From: Clostridiales bacterium
GTDB taxonomy: Bacteria; Bacillota; Clostridia; Saccharofermentanales; Saccharofermentanaceae
Direction: 5' to 3'
Assembly: GCA_017513085.1 (NCBI GenBank)
Contig: JAFWDK010000020.1
Location: 1-54,802, forward strand
Length of the DNA stretch: 54,802 bases
In this document: piece by piece, positions 7,936-16,954 of the stretch
Position numbering within the stretch: position 1 is the stretch's first letter
How the letters are laid out: each line of letters begins with the position of its first letter
Program-made: the position numbers and the translations under genes
Notes under the pieces: generated by a model
Database searches by the model: none
What the model saw: the letters and a program-made list of their open reading frames with translations, nothing else
What the model was told of the DNA's origin: nothing

Positions 7936-8576
7936 TCCCGAGGACCGAAGCATGTTCGGAGCACTTTTTTGACGATCCGACGCTGAATAAAGGAAAGTGG
8001 CGGGAGGCTTGCGGCATGCCGGAAGCGAAGGAACTGTATGTGGAGATCGGCTGCGGCAAAGGGCTCTTTTCCGAAAATATGGCGAAGAAGTATCCGGATG
8101 TCTGCTACGTGGCCATTGAGCGCGAACCTTCCTGTTGTCTTCTTGCCATGGAAAAAGCAACGCGCGAGAACCTGAAAAATCTGTTCTTCATCCGCGGCGA
8201 TGCCACCAATCTTCTCGAATTTTTCGGCGCAGAGGAAGTTGACCGGATCTACATTAATTTCTGCGATCCGTGGACCCGGCAGAATAAACCGAAGCGCCGC
8301 CTGACATACCGCGCGTTTCTGGATATGTACCGGCAGGTCCTGAAGAAGGGAGCGCAGATCCACTTTAAGACCGACAACGATGCGCTCTTTGATTTCAGCC
8401 TGGAAGAGTTTACCGCATCCGGCTGGGAGACGACTTGTGTGACGCGCGACCTGCATCACAGCGAGTGGGACGAGGAGAATATCCGTACCGAATTTGAAAG
8501 CAAATATGCCGAACAAGGGATCCCGATCAAGCGGTGTGTTGCCGTCATGGGCGAGAAACCGGAGAGCCGGGAGTAA
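7905..8576 (+). CDS. trmB: tRNA (guanine-N7-)-methyltransferase
   Basis: The 223-residue enzyme uses S-adenosylmethionine to make m7G46 in the variable loop of tRNAs. Seen: a basic N-terminus typical of TrmB, the SAM-binding motif EIGCGKG at residues 47-53, the acidic AIERE motif that ends the second strand, FCDPWTRQNKPKRR (the family's DPWxKxxHxKRR-like motif), and a C-terminal YE/FESKY segment that contacts substrate. The length matches the family (about 210-240). AAGAGGAA lies seven bases before the ATG. The overlap with a small upstream frame is the only oddity. Confidence 0.95.
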   Translation: MARMRKKRNLIPRTEACSEHFFDDPTLNKGKWREACGMPEAKELYVEIGCGKGLFSENMAKKYPDVCYVAIEREPSCCLLAMEKATRENLKNLFFIRGDATNLLEFFGAEEVDRIYINFCDPWTRQNKPKRRLTYRAFLDMYRQVLKKGAQIHFKTDNDALFDFSLEEFTASGWETTCVTRDLHHSEWDEENIRTEFESKYAEQGIPIKRCVAVMGEKPESRE

Positions 8577-8729
8577 CCGTCGGCCGGAGAGAAATGCTTT
8601 TTGTCAGAAAAAGTTGCTTGTGAAAAGCACTTCTCCCTTATATAATGTTCGTGTATTAAGAAGTCCGCTTGGATAGCGATGATGCGCAGGACGACCGGCG
8701 CACCAGGCGAAGAGAAAGAGGAATGAGAA

Positions 8730-9461
8730 ATGGCGCTTTTTGACCCGAAAAAGAATCAGATCACGGCGTTGCAGAAGTCGATCGATGACAAGAACCGTGC
8801 AATCGGTGTGTATTACAACGAGATCGGCCTGCTTTACTATAAGCAGTATAAGGATATGAACGCGGATGTTTCCAAGGAGATCAATTCCCGTTGCGAGAAT
8901 ATCTCCAACTTGTATATCGAGATCGAGGAGTGCCGTTTGCGTATCCTCTATGAGCGTGGTTTTAAGGAGTGCGCATATTGCAAGAAGGAGAATCTTCTGG
9001 AACATGCCTATTGCTCCGCTTGCGGACAGAAGTTCCCGGAGTCGAACGATGTATCGGTGGTGACCCGTGTGGATCCGGTCACACTGGGACCTGTAGGCCT
9101 TAAGGCGAACGATGTTCCAACCGTTCCGGTATTTGCAGCGCCTTCTGCAGCGGCGGCTGCTGCGGCGACAACAACTGCGGAAGCGATCGCACAGGAAGTC
9201 GGTCAGCCGGAATATCAGGGTGTACCGACGGAAGTGAATACGGAGACGCTGACGAATGTGGATGCTCCGGCTCCTGCGGGTTCGGAAGAGACCCCGGAAG
9301 AGGAACCGTATATGCTCGCCGGTGATGTCTGCGCGGAAGCTCCGGAAGATATTGCTTCGGATGAGACACAGCAGAACGAAGCGGGCGCGGAAGAAGTTTC
9401 TGTGACAGCCGGTACGGCACTTACGGAAGAAGAGACCATCCGGGTATCCGAAGAAGACTGA
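8730..9461 (+). CDS. Zinc-ribbon protein with coiled-coil N-terminus
   Basis: This 243-residue protein has a charged, helical, probably coiled-coil N-terminal part (about residues 6-75) and a zinc ribbon of two CxxC pairs (CAYC 81-84 and CSAC 95-98). A long low-complexity tail rich in Ala, Glu, Pro and Thr ends the protein (about 105-243). No membrane segment is visible. Zinc-ribbon proteins of this type are common in Clostridia and mostly uncharacterised, so I assign no function. An AGTGCTTTT word lies directly after the stop codon, and a terminator follows at 9513. Confidence 0.8.
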   Translation: MALFDPKKNQITALQKSIDDKNRAIGVYYNEIGLLYYKQYKDMNADVSKEINSRCENISNLYIEIEECRLRILYERGFKECAYCKKENLLEHAYCSACGQKFPESNDVSVVTRVDPVTLGPVGLKANDVPTVPVFAAPSAAAAAAATTTAEAIAQEVGQPEYQGVPTEVNTETLTNVDAPAPAGSEETPEEEPYMLAGDVCAEAPEDIASDETQQNEAGAEEVSVTAGTALTEEETIRVSEED

Positions 9462-9512
9462 AAATGAGTGCTTTTTCTTAAGAAGCGCGAATAGAAATGA
9501 AACAAAAAACAA

Positions 9513-9555
9513 GAGGCTCTGAAGGACGTTCGTCTTCCAGAGCCTCAACATTTTT
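9513..9555 (+). terminator. Intrinsic terminator
   Basis: Arms GAGGCTCTG (9513-9521) and CAGAGCCTC (9538-9546) form the stem, followed by five T (9551-9555). It ends the zinc-ribbon gene. An A-rich tract on the other side could let it work in both directions. Confidence 0.85.
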
Positions 9556-9681
9556 ATTATAACATAATTTGCGGATCGGCTCCGTCTCGTGTGTTACCAT
9601 TCTGTGAATCTTTGTTCACTATAATAAAGATGTGGACGGACAAGGGTCCACAAAAATGAACAAGCGGAAGGATGTGATTAC

Positions 9682-10221
9682 ATGAAGATCACGACACAGG
9701 GAAACGGTATCAAGATTGGCAAGCGCTTGGAAGAGAAAATTGCAAGTAAACTCGCAAAATTCGACAAGTATTTCGGACAGGAGGGTTCTTTTAACATCAA
9801 GATCCACCCGGAGAGAGAACTGAAAAAGGTGGAGATCACATTAAAACTTCAAAATCATATTTTCCGGGCAGAGGCTCGCGACGAAGATATTTTGAATGCA
9901 GTAGACAGAACAGTGGATAAGCTGGAGTCCCAGATCAGAAAGCAGAAGACAAGAATCCAGCGTCAGAAGAAGGATTATACGATCATTAACGATTACCTCA
10001 ACGATATCGTAGAGGAAGATTACGAAGAAGAAGACAACGAACCGACGATCATTAAGCGTAAATCGTTTGAACTGGTTCCGATGGAATCGGAAGAAGCAAT
10101 TTTGCAGATGGAGATGCTTGGACACAGCTTCCTGGTTTATCTGGATGCGCAATCCGGGAACGTCTGTGTGGTGTATAAGCGCAAAGACGGTCAATATGGT
10201 CTAATAGAGCCTACCTATTAA
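9682..10221 (+). CDS. hpf: Long-form ribosome hibernation promoting factor
   Basis: The 179-residue protein binds the 30S decoding region and dimerises ribosomes to 100S particles in slow growth. Seen: an N-terminal HPF/YfiA domain (about residues 1-100, beta-alpha-beta with basic helices), an acidic linker (EEDYEEEDNE, about 112-121) and a C-terminal dimerisation domain (about 123-179, starting IIKRKSFEL and ending DGQYGLIEP). This two-domain form is standard in Firmicutes. A TATAAT at 9620-9625 is a candidate -10, and the leader has a short GTGGAC/GTCCAC hairpin (about 9637-9651). A terminator follows the gene. Confidence 0.95.
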   Translation: MKITTQGNGIKIGKRLEEKIASKLAKFDKYFGQEGSFNIKIHPERELKKVEITLKLQNHIFRAEARDEDILNAVDRTVDKLESQIRKQKTRIQRQKKDYTIINDYLNDIVEEDYEEEDNEPTIIKRKSFELVPMESEEAILQMEMLGHSFLVYLDAQSGNVCVVYKRKDGQYGLIEPTY

Positions 10222-10279
10222 TCCTTCCAAGCGAAATTCCTTGTTCAAACTTTAAGCCGTCTTGGCGCAAGCAATTCGC

Positions 10280-10313
10280 GGGAGCTGCCTCATCGAGGCG
10301 GCTCCCATTTTTT
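10280..10313 (+). terminator. Intrinsic terminator of hpf
   Basis: Stem GGGAGCTGCCTC / GAGGCGGCTCCC (10280-10306) is followed by six T. It also sits just past the end of the converging gene at 10334-10798. Confidence 0.9.
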
Positions 10314-10333
10314 GTCTTTCATTATAGATCAAA

Positions 10334-10798
10334 TCATTTGTGGATCTGTTCGTTCGCAAAAAGCACCGGATGGCGTTTGTTGTAGCAGACGATGGTGGCT
10401 TGGGAACCCTCGTGAAGCAGGTCGAGCGTGTGGTTGCTCACGATCGGCATGGCCTCCAAGACTTCGCCGGATTCGGAACGGAAAGTTACGGCGTTATAGT
10501 AAAGACCCGATTCTTCGTTCGGGGTGACCTCACGCTTGTTGGTTACGATCCCGGAACAGACTTTGCACTTCCAGGCAGGCATATCCGAGATGGCTGTGTA
10601 GATCAGCACTCCCAATGAGAGAATCAGCCCGAAGACCGTGAGAGATTTCTTGGGAACCGGCAAAACGAGGACGACGACGATCAGCACCAGCGCGCAGATC
10701 AGCATGATGCAGCTGCGCCGATTCATAAGAAGAAATATTTTTTTCTTCTCGTCTTTGGTAGCGTCGCGGAATGTAAGACCGCTTACGTCGATATCCAT
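10334..10798 (-). CDS. Small membrane protein, unknown function
   Basis: A 154-residue protein with two adjacent hydrophobic helices (about residues 28-48 and 53-70), then a cytoplasmic or external soluble part of about 80 residues with a CKVCSG motif and a beta-rich pattern. I start it at 10798 because GGAGGATG lies just upstream; the much longer in-frame extension is antisense to the GH43 gene and is rejected. The layout recalls DUF3592-type membrane proteins, but I cannot confirm that. It diverges from the GH43 gene and may share its control region. Confidence 0.75.
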   Translation of the reverse strand: MDIDVSGLTFRDATKDEKKKIFLLMNRRSCIMLICALVLIVVVLVLPVPKKSLTVFGLILSLGVLIYTAISDMPAWKCKVCSGIVTNKREVTPNEESGLYYNAVTFRSESGEVLEAMPIVSNHTLDLLHEGSQATIVCYNKRHPVLFANEQIHK

Positions 10799-10850
10799 GC
10801 TGCATCCTCCGGTGAAATTTCTTCTGTCATGATAGCATACGAGCAATTCA

Positions 10851-10913
10851 TTGACAACGCGGGCGGAAATCATGCGATAATAGAAGCGTTGAAGCATTGA
10901 AGTATTGAAGCAT
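10851..10913 (+). promoter_or_regulatory. Promoter candidate and 8-bp tandem repeat upstream of GH43
   Basis: TTGACA (10851-10856) and GATAAT (10876-10881), 19 bases apart, form a plausible promoter. It is followed by three exact-period 8-bp units TGAAGCAT, TGAAGTAT, TGAAGCAT (10890-10913), which lie in the 5' leader. The units may be a regulator site. Confidence 0.5.
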
Positions 10914-10942
10914 AAAGCAGAAAAACGGATGGACAGAATGGA

Positions 10943-12472
10943 ATGAAAGATGCAACACCGGTGAATAGAAAGAATCAAAATGTAACCGTAAAAGGAAGAA
11001 ACCCGATCCTGGGAATGGATTTCCCGGATCCCGACGTCATCTACGCGGACGGGTGTTTCTACATGATCAGCACCACAATGCATTTCTTTCCGGGCGGCCA
11101 GATCCTGAGAAGTTACGATCTGGTGCACTGGGAGCACGCTGCCTATGTTTTTGACAGCATTGACGGAACCCCCGCTCAGAAACTCACGGGCGAGGAAAAC
11201 ATATACGGCAAAGGAATGTGGGCCGGCTGCATAAGATACCATAACGGTGAGTTCTTCGTCGCTTTTTCCTGCAACGATACGCAAAAGACATATCTCTACC
11301 GCGCGGATTCTATCGAAGGACCATGGCGCAAAAACATCGTGGAAGGGTATTTCTACTATGACCTTTCGATGCTTTTTGATGAGGATCGTGTATACATGAT
11401 CCACGGACACAAAGAGGTGTTCATCACGGAGCTGAACAGCGAATTGACCGGGCCGAAAGAGGGCGGCCTGCACCGTCTTCTGATCAGCGATAAAGATAAC
11501 CCGATCCTCGGCTACGAAGGATCGCATATGTATAAGATCAATGGGGAATACTGGCTGTTCTCGATCCATTCGCTGGCTTCTCACTGGAAACGGGTCGAAG
11601 CGGCGTTCCATGCCGGATCCCTTGAAGATGATTTCAAGGGTGGCGATGTGCTGAACTTCTCGCTTCCCGACCGGCCGGACGGGTTCGCTCAAGGTGGCGT
11701 GGTCGAAGGGCCGGAAGGGGTCTGGCACGCGGTGCTGTTTAGAGATAACGGAGCGGTCGGAAGGATCCCTGTCGTGACCGGGGTCTCCTGGATCACAGGA
11801 GATAAAGGTGTGGAACTTATCGCATCCGAAGAGTTTGAGACGACTGACTTGAAGCCCGGTTACGAATATGCGCCGCTTTACGGAAGCGATGATTTTTCTT
11901 CTGCTACACGACGCGATTTCTGGCAGTTCAATCACGAACCGGTTCCGGAGAATGTGTGCTTCGGAAATGGTGAGCTGGCGATTACGACGGATAAAGTGTG
12001 CGACCGGATCACTTCCGCGCATAACACGTTGACGCAGCGGATGAAACTTCCCGAATGCGCGGCGGAAGTAACGATCGACGGAACGGACATGAAAAACGGA
12101 GATGTCGCCGGCCTGGCGGCTTTTCAGGGTGATTACGGCTATGTGGGGATCATGCGCGAGGAGGATCGGTTTTTTGCCGTGTTCGGACAAAAACCGGAAG
12201 ACGGAGCCGATGAGATCTGTGAACGCGTGAAATTGGATGCAACCGAAGATTTCGTGCCGCCGAAACTACGTGTCAGGCTCGAAGCAAGATTCGGCGAAAA
12301 AGATGAAGCGGAGTGTTTCTTCCTTGCCGGTAAGAAGTGGAGAAAGATCGGACCTGTTCATCCGCTTTCTTTCCGTCTGGACCACTTCACGGGATGCCGG
12401 TTCGGATTATTTTACTCCGCAAGCCTGGAATGCGGAGGGACGGCTCGCTTCAGTGCTTTTGTCTACGAATAA
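10943..12472 (+). CDS. GH43-family glycosidase (xylosidase/arabinofuranosidase type)
   Basis: A 509-residue enzyme expected to release xylose or arabinose from hemicellulose fragments. Seen: an N-terminal five-bladed propeller with FPDPDVI (about residues 27-33, D29 the probable catalytic base), later propeller blades with GKGMWAG (about 92-98) and GYEGSHMYK (glutamate about 192, probable acid), and a C-terminal beta-sandwich (about 310-509) like that of xylosidases in the family. There is no signal peptide, so it is intracellular. The frame ends at 12472 with an AGTGCTTTT word in its last codons. The exact substrate is not decidable. Confidence 0.9.
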   Translation: MKDATPVNRKNQNVTVKGRNPILGMDFPDPDVIYADGCFYMISTTMHFFPGGQILRSYDLVHWEHAAYVFDSIDGTPAQKLTGEENIYGKGMWAGCIRYHNGEFFVAFSCNDTQKTYLYRADSIEGPWRKNIVEGYFYYDLSMLFDEDRVYMIHGHKEVFITELNSELTGPKEGGLHRLLISDKDNPILGYEGSHMYKINGEYWLFSIHSLASHWKRVEAAFHAGSLEDDFKGGDVLNFSLPDRPDGFAQGGVVEGPEGVWHAVLFRDNGAVGRIPVVTGVSWITGDKGVELIASEEFETTDLKPGYEYAPLYGSDDFSSATRRDFWQFNHEPVPENVCFGNGELAITTDKVCDRITSAHNTLTQRMKLPECAAEVTIDGTDMKNGDVAGLAAFQGDYGYVGIMREEDRFFAVFGQKPEDGADEICERVKLDATEDFVPPKLRVRLEARFGEKDEAECFFLAGKKWRKIGPVHPLSFRLDHFTGCRFGLFYSASLECGGTARFSAFVYE

Positions 12473-12492
12473 ATGACGTTTTTGTGTCTAAT

Positions 12493-12522
12493 TTGTCACC
12501 TTGGTTCGAGGGGCAATATGCT
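12493..12522 (+). promoter_or_regulatory. Promoter candidate of the LRR/DUF4214 gene
   Basis: TTGTCA (12493-12498) and TATGCT (12517-12522) are separated by 18 bases, 44 bases before the start codon. Confidence 0.5.
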
Positions 12523-12565
12523 AGCATAAAGGCATGAATTTTTTGTTAGAAGGTGAAGGAGTATT

Positions 12566-14779
12566 ATGATGAAGAAGAAGGTATTTAGGACCGGATTGCT
12601 CGCTGCAGTTTCGGTCCTTGCTTTGAGTGTCCCTTTTTCCGGCGTGCTGGCGGATGAAGAGGACGTGGCGATCGATGAGACCAATTTTCCGGACGCGCTG
12701 TTTCGAAGCTATGTACAAAATGAGGTCGACACGAGCGGAGATGGCAAGCTCTCGAAAGTGGAACGGGAGAGTGTAAAGGAGATACCATTCGATGATTTGG
12801 ATGTTACTTCACTTGAAGGTGTGAAGTTCTTCCCGAATCTTGAGATCCTTACCGTTAACGGTGGTCGTCTGATGAGTCTTGACGTTTCGCAGAATCCGAA
12901 GATCAGGGAATTGTACTGCATGGCGAATCACCTTACGAGTTTGAATGTTTCAAACAATGCGGAACTTGAGATGCTGGTCTGCTCGGAAAATGAACTGAGA
13001 CAGCTTGATCTGTCTTCCAATACGAAGCTTGTGTCTCTTGCCTGCAATAACAACGAGATTTCAGAATTGGATCTAAGTCACAATCTTGCTCTGGAGGAGA
13101 TGGATTGTTCTTCGAACAAGATGAAGACGCTGACTCTTCCTCAAAATCCTAAGATGAAGAATTTGCTGCTGATGAGCAATAAGCTTGAGAAGATCGATGT
13201 TTCCGGTTTTCCGGAATTGCAGAATCTTGCGGTATCCGACAACCCGGTGCAGTCCCTGGATGTTTCGAAGAACCCGAAACTTGAGATGCTTCTGGTGGAT
13301 CAGACTAAGTTGTCTTCTTTAGATGTTACAAACTGCACCGGACTGAAAACACTGGCTTGCAACGCGTCTGAGATCGATAAGCTGGATCTTTCCCGAAACA
13401 AGGATCTCGAAGCACTTCGTTGCGATGAGACCAAGCTGACTTCTCTGGATCTAAAAGCACTGAAGAATCTAAGTCTGCTTACTTGCGCAGATGCTGAGCT
13501 TAAAGAACTGGATGTCAGCAAAAACGCGGAACTTGCCGCTATGGATTGTTCCGGAAACCATTTGGTTTCCCTGGACGTCAGTAAGAATGCGAAACTTGCT
13601 GAATTGTTCTGCTCGGGAAATCAGCTGACGTCATTGAATCTTGGCACAACGAATATGTTGACTTACCTGCACTGTGAGAAGAACAAGCTTTCTGCTCTGG
13701 ATCTCAGCGGGCAGGTGAATATTATTGAGTTAGCCTGCTCTGAGAATCAGCTTAGTGAACTGAATCTTGAAGGATTGTCCGATCTTGACGTCCTGGTTTG
13801 CGAGGAGAATAAATTCGAGAAGCTGGATATCTCCTACAGCTATGCGCTTGTTGATCTGGTCAATAACGTACCGCCGGAAAAGAAAGGCGATATCGTGGAA
13901 TACAGAAAAGAAGAGGGCGATGACCTTTGGCTTCTGAGCGTGAACAGTAATGTGGAACTGATCAAGGAAGGCACGCCGGGGGATCCTGGTGATCCGGGTG
14001 ATCCAGGCGATCCGGGCGATCCGGGTGAGCAACATACGTTTGTTGAGTTTGTTGAAAGACTCTATGTGATTGCTTTAAACCGTGAATCGGAGGAGAGCGG
14101 TAAAGAGTATTGGATGAACGAGATCAAGAGCGGCAGAAAGAATGGTGCGGACTGTGCACGCTTCTTCCTGACCGGTGAGGAGTTCCAAAACAGAAAACTG
14201 TCCGATGAACAGCTTGTCGATGTTCTTTACGCGACTTTCTTTGACCGTGAAGGCGAAGAAGACGGTAAGAAATTCTGGCTGGATCGCCTGAAGAATGGCG
14301 CAAGCCATAACGAGGTGATCAACGGATTTATTGATTCCACCGAGTGGTGCAATGTTTGCGCGATGTATGCGGTAAAGTCCGGTGCACCGACGGCCAAGGC
14401 GACAGTGCCTTCTGACCCTACGGTCAATTTCGTACTGGGATTCTACCTCAACTGCCTGGACCGTATGCCGGATCAGGACGGCTGGGACTACTGGAGTCTT
14501 GCTTTGACGAATCTGGAGCGTACCGGCTCCCAGATCGCAGACGAGTTCTTCAACTCTCCGGAGTTTAAAAACATGAATCTGAGTGATGCGCAGTTTATCC
14601 TCCGTGCTTATAAGACTCTTTTGAGCCGTGAAGCCGATGTTGAAGGTGGCAATTACTGGCTCGACAGAATGAAGGCCGGCATGACCAGACAGCAGGTCCT
14701 GGCTGCATTCTCCCAGAGCCCTGAGTTTACGGCACTCTGCAATTCTTACGGCATCGAACGAGGCGCGATCGAAGCTTAA
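12566..14779 (+). CDS. Secreted leucine-rich-repeat protein with DUF4214 tail
   Basis: The 737-residue protein has a signal peptide (about residues 1-29), an EF-hand-like segment (DTSGDGKLSKVE, about 53-64) and about 17 degenerate leucine-rich repeats of LxxLDVSxNxxLxxLxC type (about 75-440). A collagen-like GDP repeat linker (about 471-488) and a C-terminal region of about 245 residues with repeated DUF4214 motifs (LYVIALNRE, LYATFFDRE, YKTLLSRE) follow. Clostridial proteins of this kind are surface or secreted and probably bind partners or glycans. The modular plan is shared with 44026-47586 and 51043-54048, but this DUF4214 copy is clearly more diverged. Two ATG codons are adjacent (12566, 12569); AAGGTGAAGGAG precedes them. 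A terminator follows. Confidence 0.88.
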   Translation: MMKKKVFRTGLLAAVSVLALSVPFSGVLADEEDVAIDETNFPDALFRSYVQNEVDTSGDGKLSKVERESVKEIPFDDLDVTSLEGVKFFPNLEILTVNGGRLMSLDVSQNPKIRELYCMANHLTSLNVSNNAELEMLVCSENELRQLDLSSNTKLVSLACNNNEISELDLSHNLALEEMDCSSNKMKTLTLPQNPKMKNLLLMSNKLEKIDVSGFPELQNLAVSDNPVQSLDVSKNPKLEMLLVDQTKLSSLDVTNCTGLKTLACNASEIDKLDLSRNKDLEALRCDETKLTSLDLKALKNLSLLTCADAELKELDVSKNAELAAMDCSGNHLVSLDVSKNAKLAELFCSGNQLTSLNLGTTNMLTYLHCEKNKLSALDLSGQVNIIELACSENQLSELNLEGLSDLDVLVCEENKFEKLDISYSYALVDLVNNVPPEKKGDIVEYRKEEGDDLWLLSVNSNVELIKEGTPGDPGDPGDPGDPGDPGEQHTFVEFVERLYVIALNRESEESGKEYWMNEIKSGRKNGADCARFFLTGEEFQNRKLSDEQLVDVLYATFFDREGEEDGKKFWLDRLKNGASHNEVINGFIDSTEWCNVCAMYAVKSGAPTAKATVPSDPTVNFVLGFYLNCLDRMPDQDGWDYWSLALTNLERTGSQIADEFFNSPEFKNMNLSDAQFILRAYKTLLSREADVEGGNYWLDRMKAGMTRQQVLAAFSQSPEFTALCNSYGIERGAIEA

Positions 14780-14809
14780 AACGAAAAACGGATAACCGTT
14801 GAAAAGACG

Positions 14810-14849
14810 GGCGAGGTCCAAGGAAATGAGGACCCCGCCTGATTTTTTT
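14810..14849 (+). terminator. Intrinsic terminator
   Basis: GGCGAGGTCC (14810-14819) pairs with GGACCCCGCC (14830-14839) with one mismatch, followed by seven T. It ends the LRR gene. Confidence 0.88.
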
Positions 14850-15011
14850 GTGCCGGACATTCGCCATGCGACATGACCTGAGAACTGACCTGGTCTCCGG
14901 CCGGAGGCGGCAGAAGTACCCGCACAAAAGGGCGCGTAAGGGAGGCGTACCGCTTTCTGCATTTTTGGTGTACACTTATACGATAGAAGAACGGATGACG
15001 GAGTTGCTATT

Positions 15012-15629
15012 TTGAACGCTAAGAGACTGATCGTATTTACTGTTTTTACACTGATCCTGATTGCTTTTTTCGTATGGATCATCGGGGTCTTTATTAACGA
15101 TGCCTCCAGGAAGCGCCGCTTGTGGCGGGAAAAAGCGCAGGATGTGACGGCTGCTGTCGAATATGTGAACTCCAGACAGTACGATATCATGGTCTACGGC
15201 GAGAATTTCGACGGCCCGAAGGACCTGATCACCCGCAAGATCCACAATTTAGAGCAGGATTCACTCGTCGGTCCGGATCCGGATTTCGTGCATTACGGAC
15301 ACGTCCTGATCATCAACGACATAACCGGCGCAGCGCCTATGACCGAAGAGATGTGGGGCAAGGTACATGACCTTCTTACTCTCGATGATTATATCGTTAT
15401 CTATTTCGGCTCGGCGAAACTGCCGCAGATGCAGGAGGCAGGATTCTTCTTCGATGTGTATTCCGATACCACCCGAAGCATCATCCTCTGGAACCGCGGA
15501 GCAAGCTACGATCTGGGCTTTGCCGACAATCCGTCGATCCTGCCGGATGTGGTGCTTCAGTCCCTGACTCCAGGCCGCATACCTTCCTTTGTCATGGTCA
15601 TGAAAATGGTCGAGAAGCACTACTTCTAG
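15012..15629 (+). CDS. Membrane-anchored protein of unknown function
   Basis: A 205-residue protein with one N-terminal membrane helix (about residues 6-28) and a soluble domain of alternating strands and helices (about 45-205), including hydrophobic strands such as YIVIYFGSAKLP. The start appears to be TTG at 15012, with ACGGAG about ten bases upstream; the next in-frame ATG would lose the membrane helix. I do not recognise the family. It precedes prfA by 100 bases, in which an AGTGCTTTT word occurs. The fold could be Rossmann-like, but no catalytic motif is evident. Confidence 0.7.
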   Translation: MNAKRLIVFTVFTLILIAFFVWIIGVFINDASRKRRLWREKAQDVTAAVEYVNSRQYDIMVYGENFDGPKDLITRKIHNLEQDSLVGPDPDFVHYGHVLIINDITGAAPMTEEMWGKVHDLLTLDDYIVIYFGSAKLPQMQEAGFFFDVYSDTTRSIILWNRGASYDLGFADNPSILPDVVLQSLTPGRIPSFVMVMKMVEKHYF

Positions 15630-15728
15630 CGGCCTGAGACTAGGTAGTCTCTGAAGGACCGAAGAAGAAAAAAGAGACGGGGACCTCCCCCGGGACAAGT
15701 GCTTTTGGAAAAGGATATGAGGTGAAAA

Positions 15729-16829
15729 ATGAATCACGAACAAGAGAGAATGCAACAGGTCACAAACCGATATGACGAGGTGCTTGCTGCAATGGCAGAT
15801 CCGGCGGTGGTTTCGGACCAGGCGAGATATTTGAAGATGACACGGGAGCTTGCGGATCTTGAACCGATCGTGCATGCGATCCATGAAAAAGAGCGTGTCT
15901 CACAGGAACTTGCGGATGCGCGGGAGCTTCACACTGCGGCGGAGGATGAGGAGATGCGCCAGATGGCGGCGGAGGAAGTGTCTGCGCTGGAGGCGGAGCT
16001 GGCCGGGATCGAGGAGCAGCTCGAGGATCTTCTGGCTGTCAAAGATCCGAAAGACGACAGGTCGGTCATCATGGAGATCCGGGCAGGCGCAGGCGGCGAA
16101 GAAGCAGCGCTTTTTGTGGCGGATCTTTTCAAGATGTATTCGGCGTATGCGGCCACCAAGGGCTGGAAGATCGAGTATATCGAGAGTAACGATACGGAGC
16201 TTGGCGGCTACCAGAAGCTGGTGTTTTCCATCGAGGGCCGAGGGGCGTACAGTTGTTTTAAATACGAGAGCGGTGTGCACCGTGTGCAGCGTGTGCCGGC
16301 GACGGAATCGGGCGGGCGTGTCCATACTTCGACGGTGACGGTGGCGGTGCTGCCGGAGGTCGATGAGGTCGAGGTCAATATCAACCCGAATGACTTGAAG
16401 ATCGATACTTTCCGTGCTTCGGGCGCGGGCGGTCAGCATATCAACCGTACGGACTCGGCGATCCGTATCACGCATCTTCCGACCGGACTGGTGGTGACGT
16501 GTCAGGATGAGCGGTCGCAGCATAAGAACCGTGCGAAGGCGATGGCGGTACTGCAGAGCCGGCTTCTTGAGATGGAGGAGCAGAAGCAGAGCGGCGCGAT
16601 CGCGGCGGAGCGGCGCTCGCAGGTCGGAACGGGAGACCGTTCGGAGAAGATCCGTACCTATAACTATCACCAGGGCCGTGTGACCGATCACCGTATCGGG
16701 TTGACCTTGTACCGGCTTGAGGAGATCCTTGGCGGTGATCTTGAAGAAATCGTGCGGCAGTTGACATTGGCCGATCGCGCGAATAAACTCGGCGGTGGAA
16801 CATCCGGTGCCGACGATGAGGACGAGTAA
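15729..16829 (+). CDS. prfA: Peptide chain release factor 1
   Basis: The 366-residue factor reads UAA and UAG stop codons and triggers peptide release. Seen: the helical N-terminal domain (about residues 1-105), the stop-codon PAT tripeptide in RVPATES (190-192), which marks RF1 rather than RF2 (SPF), and the GGQ catalytic motif in [12 protein letters not shown] (234-236). The C-terminal tail ends in acidic residues. AGGTGAAAA precedes the ATG. No prmC (methylase of the GGQ glutamine) follows, unlike the common gene order; the Sua5 fusion comes next, which keeps part of the usual prfA neighbourhood. Confidence 0.97.
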   Translation: MNHEQERMQQVTNRYDEVLAAMADPAVVSDQARYLKMTRELADLEPIVHAIHEKERVSQELADARELHTAAEDEEMRQMAAEEVSALEAELAGIEEQLEDLLAVKDPKDDRSVIMEIRAGAGGEEAALFVADLFKMYSAYAATKGWKIEYIESNDTELGGYQKLVFSIEGRGAYSCFKYESGVHRVQRVPATESGGRVHTSTVTVAVLPEVDEVEVNINPNDLKIDTFRASGAGGQHINRTDSAIRITHLPTGLVVTCQDERSQHKNRAKAMAVLQSRLLEMEEQKQSGAIAAERRSQVGTGDRSEKIRTYNYHQGRVTDHRIGLTLYRLEEILGGDLEEIVRQLTLADRANKLGGGTSGADDEDE

Positions 16830-16954
16830 GTGCGTGCGGAAAAGAGCGCGTGAGGACGTGCGGCCGGATCATCGGGCGGCATGACTGAAATGTTGAAAAA
16901 TCAGCCTTTGTAACAGTGTTACTTGGCCGAATATATAGATTAGAGGCGAGAAAA

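Noticed and set aside
10334..12190. 618-residue minus-strand ORF
   Set aside because: Only its last 154 residues look like a protein with its own start and ribosome binding site; the rest is antisense to the GH43 gene.
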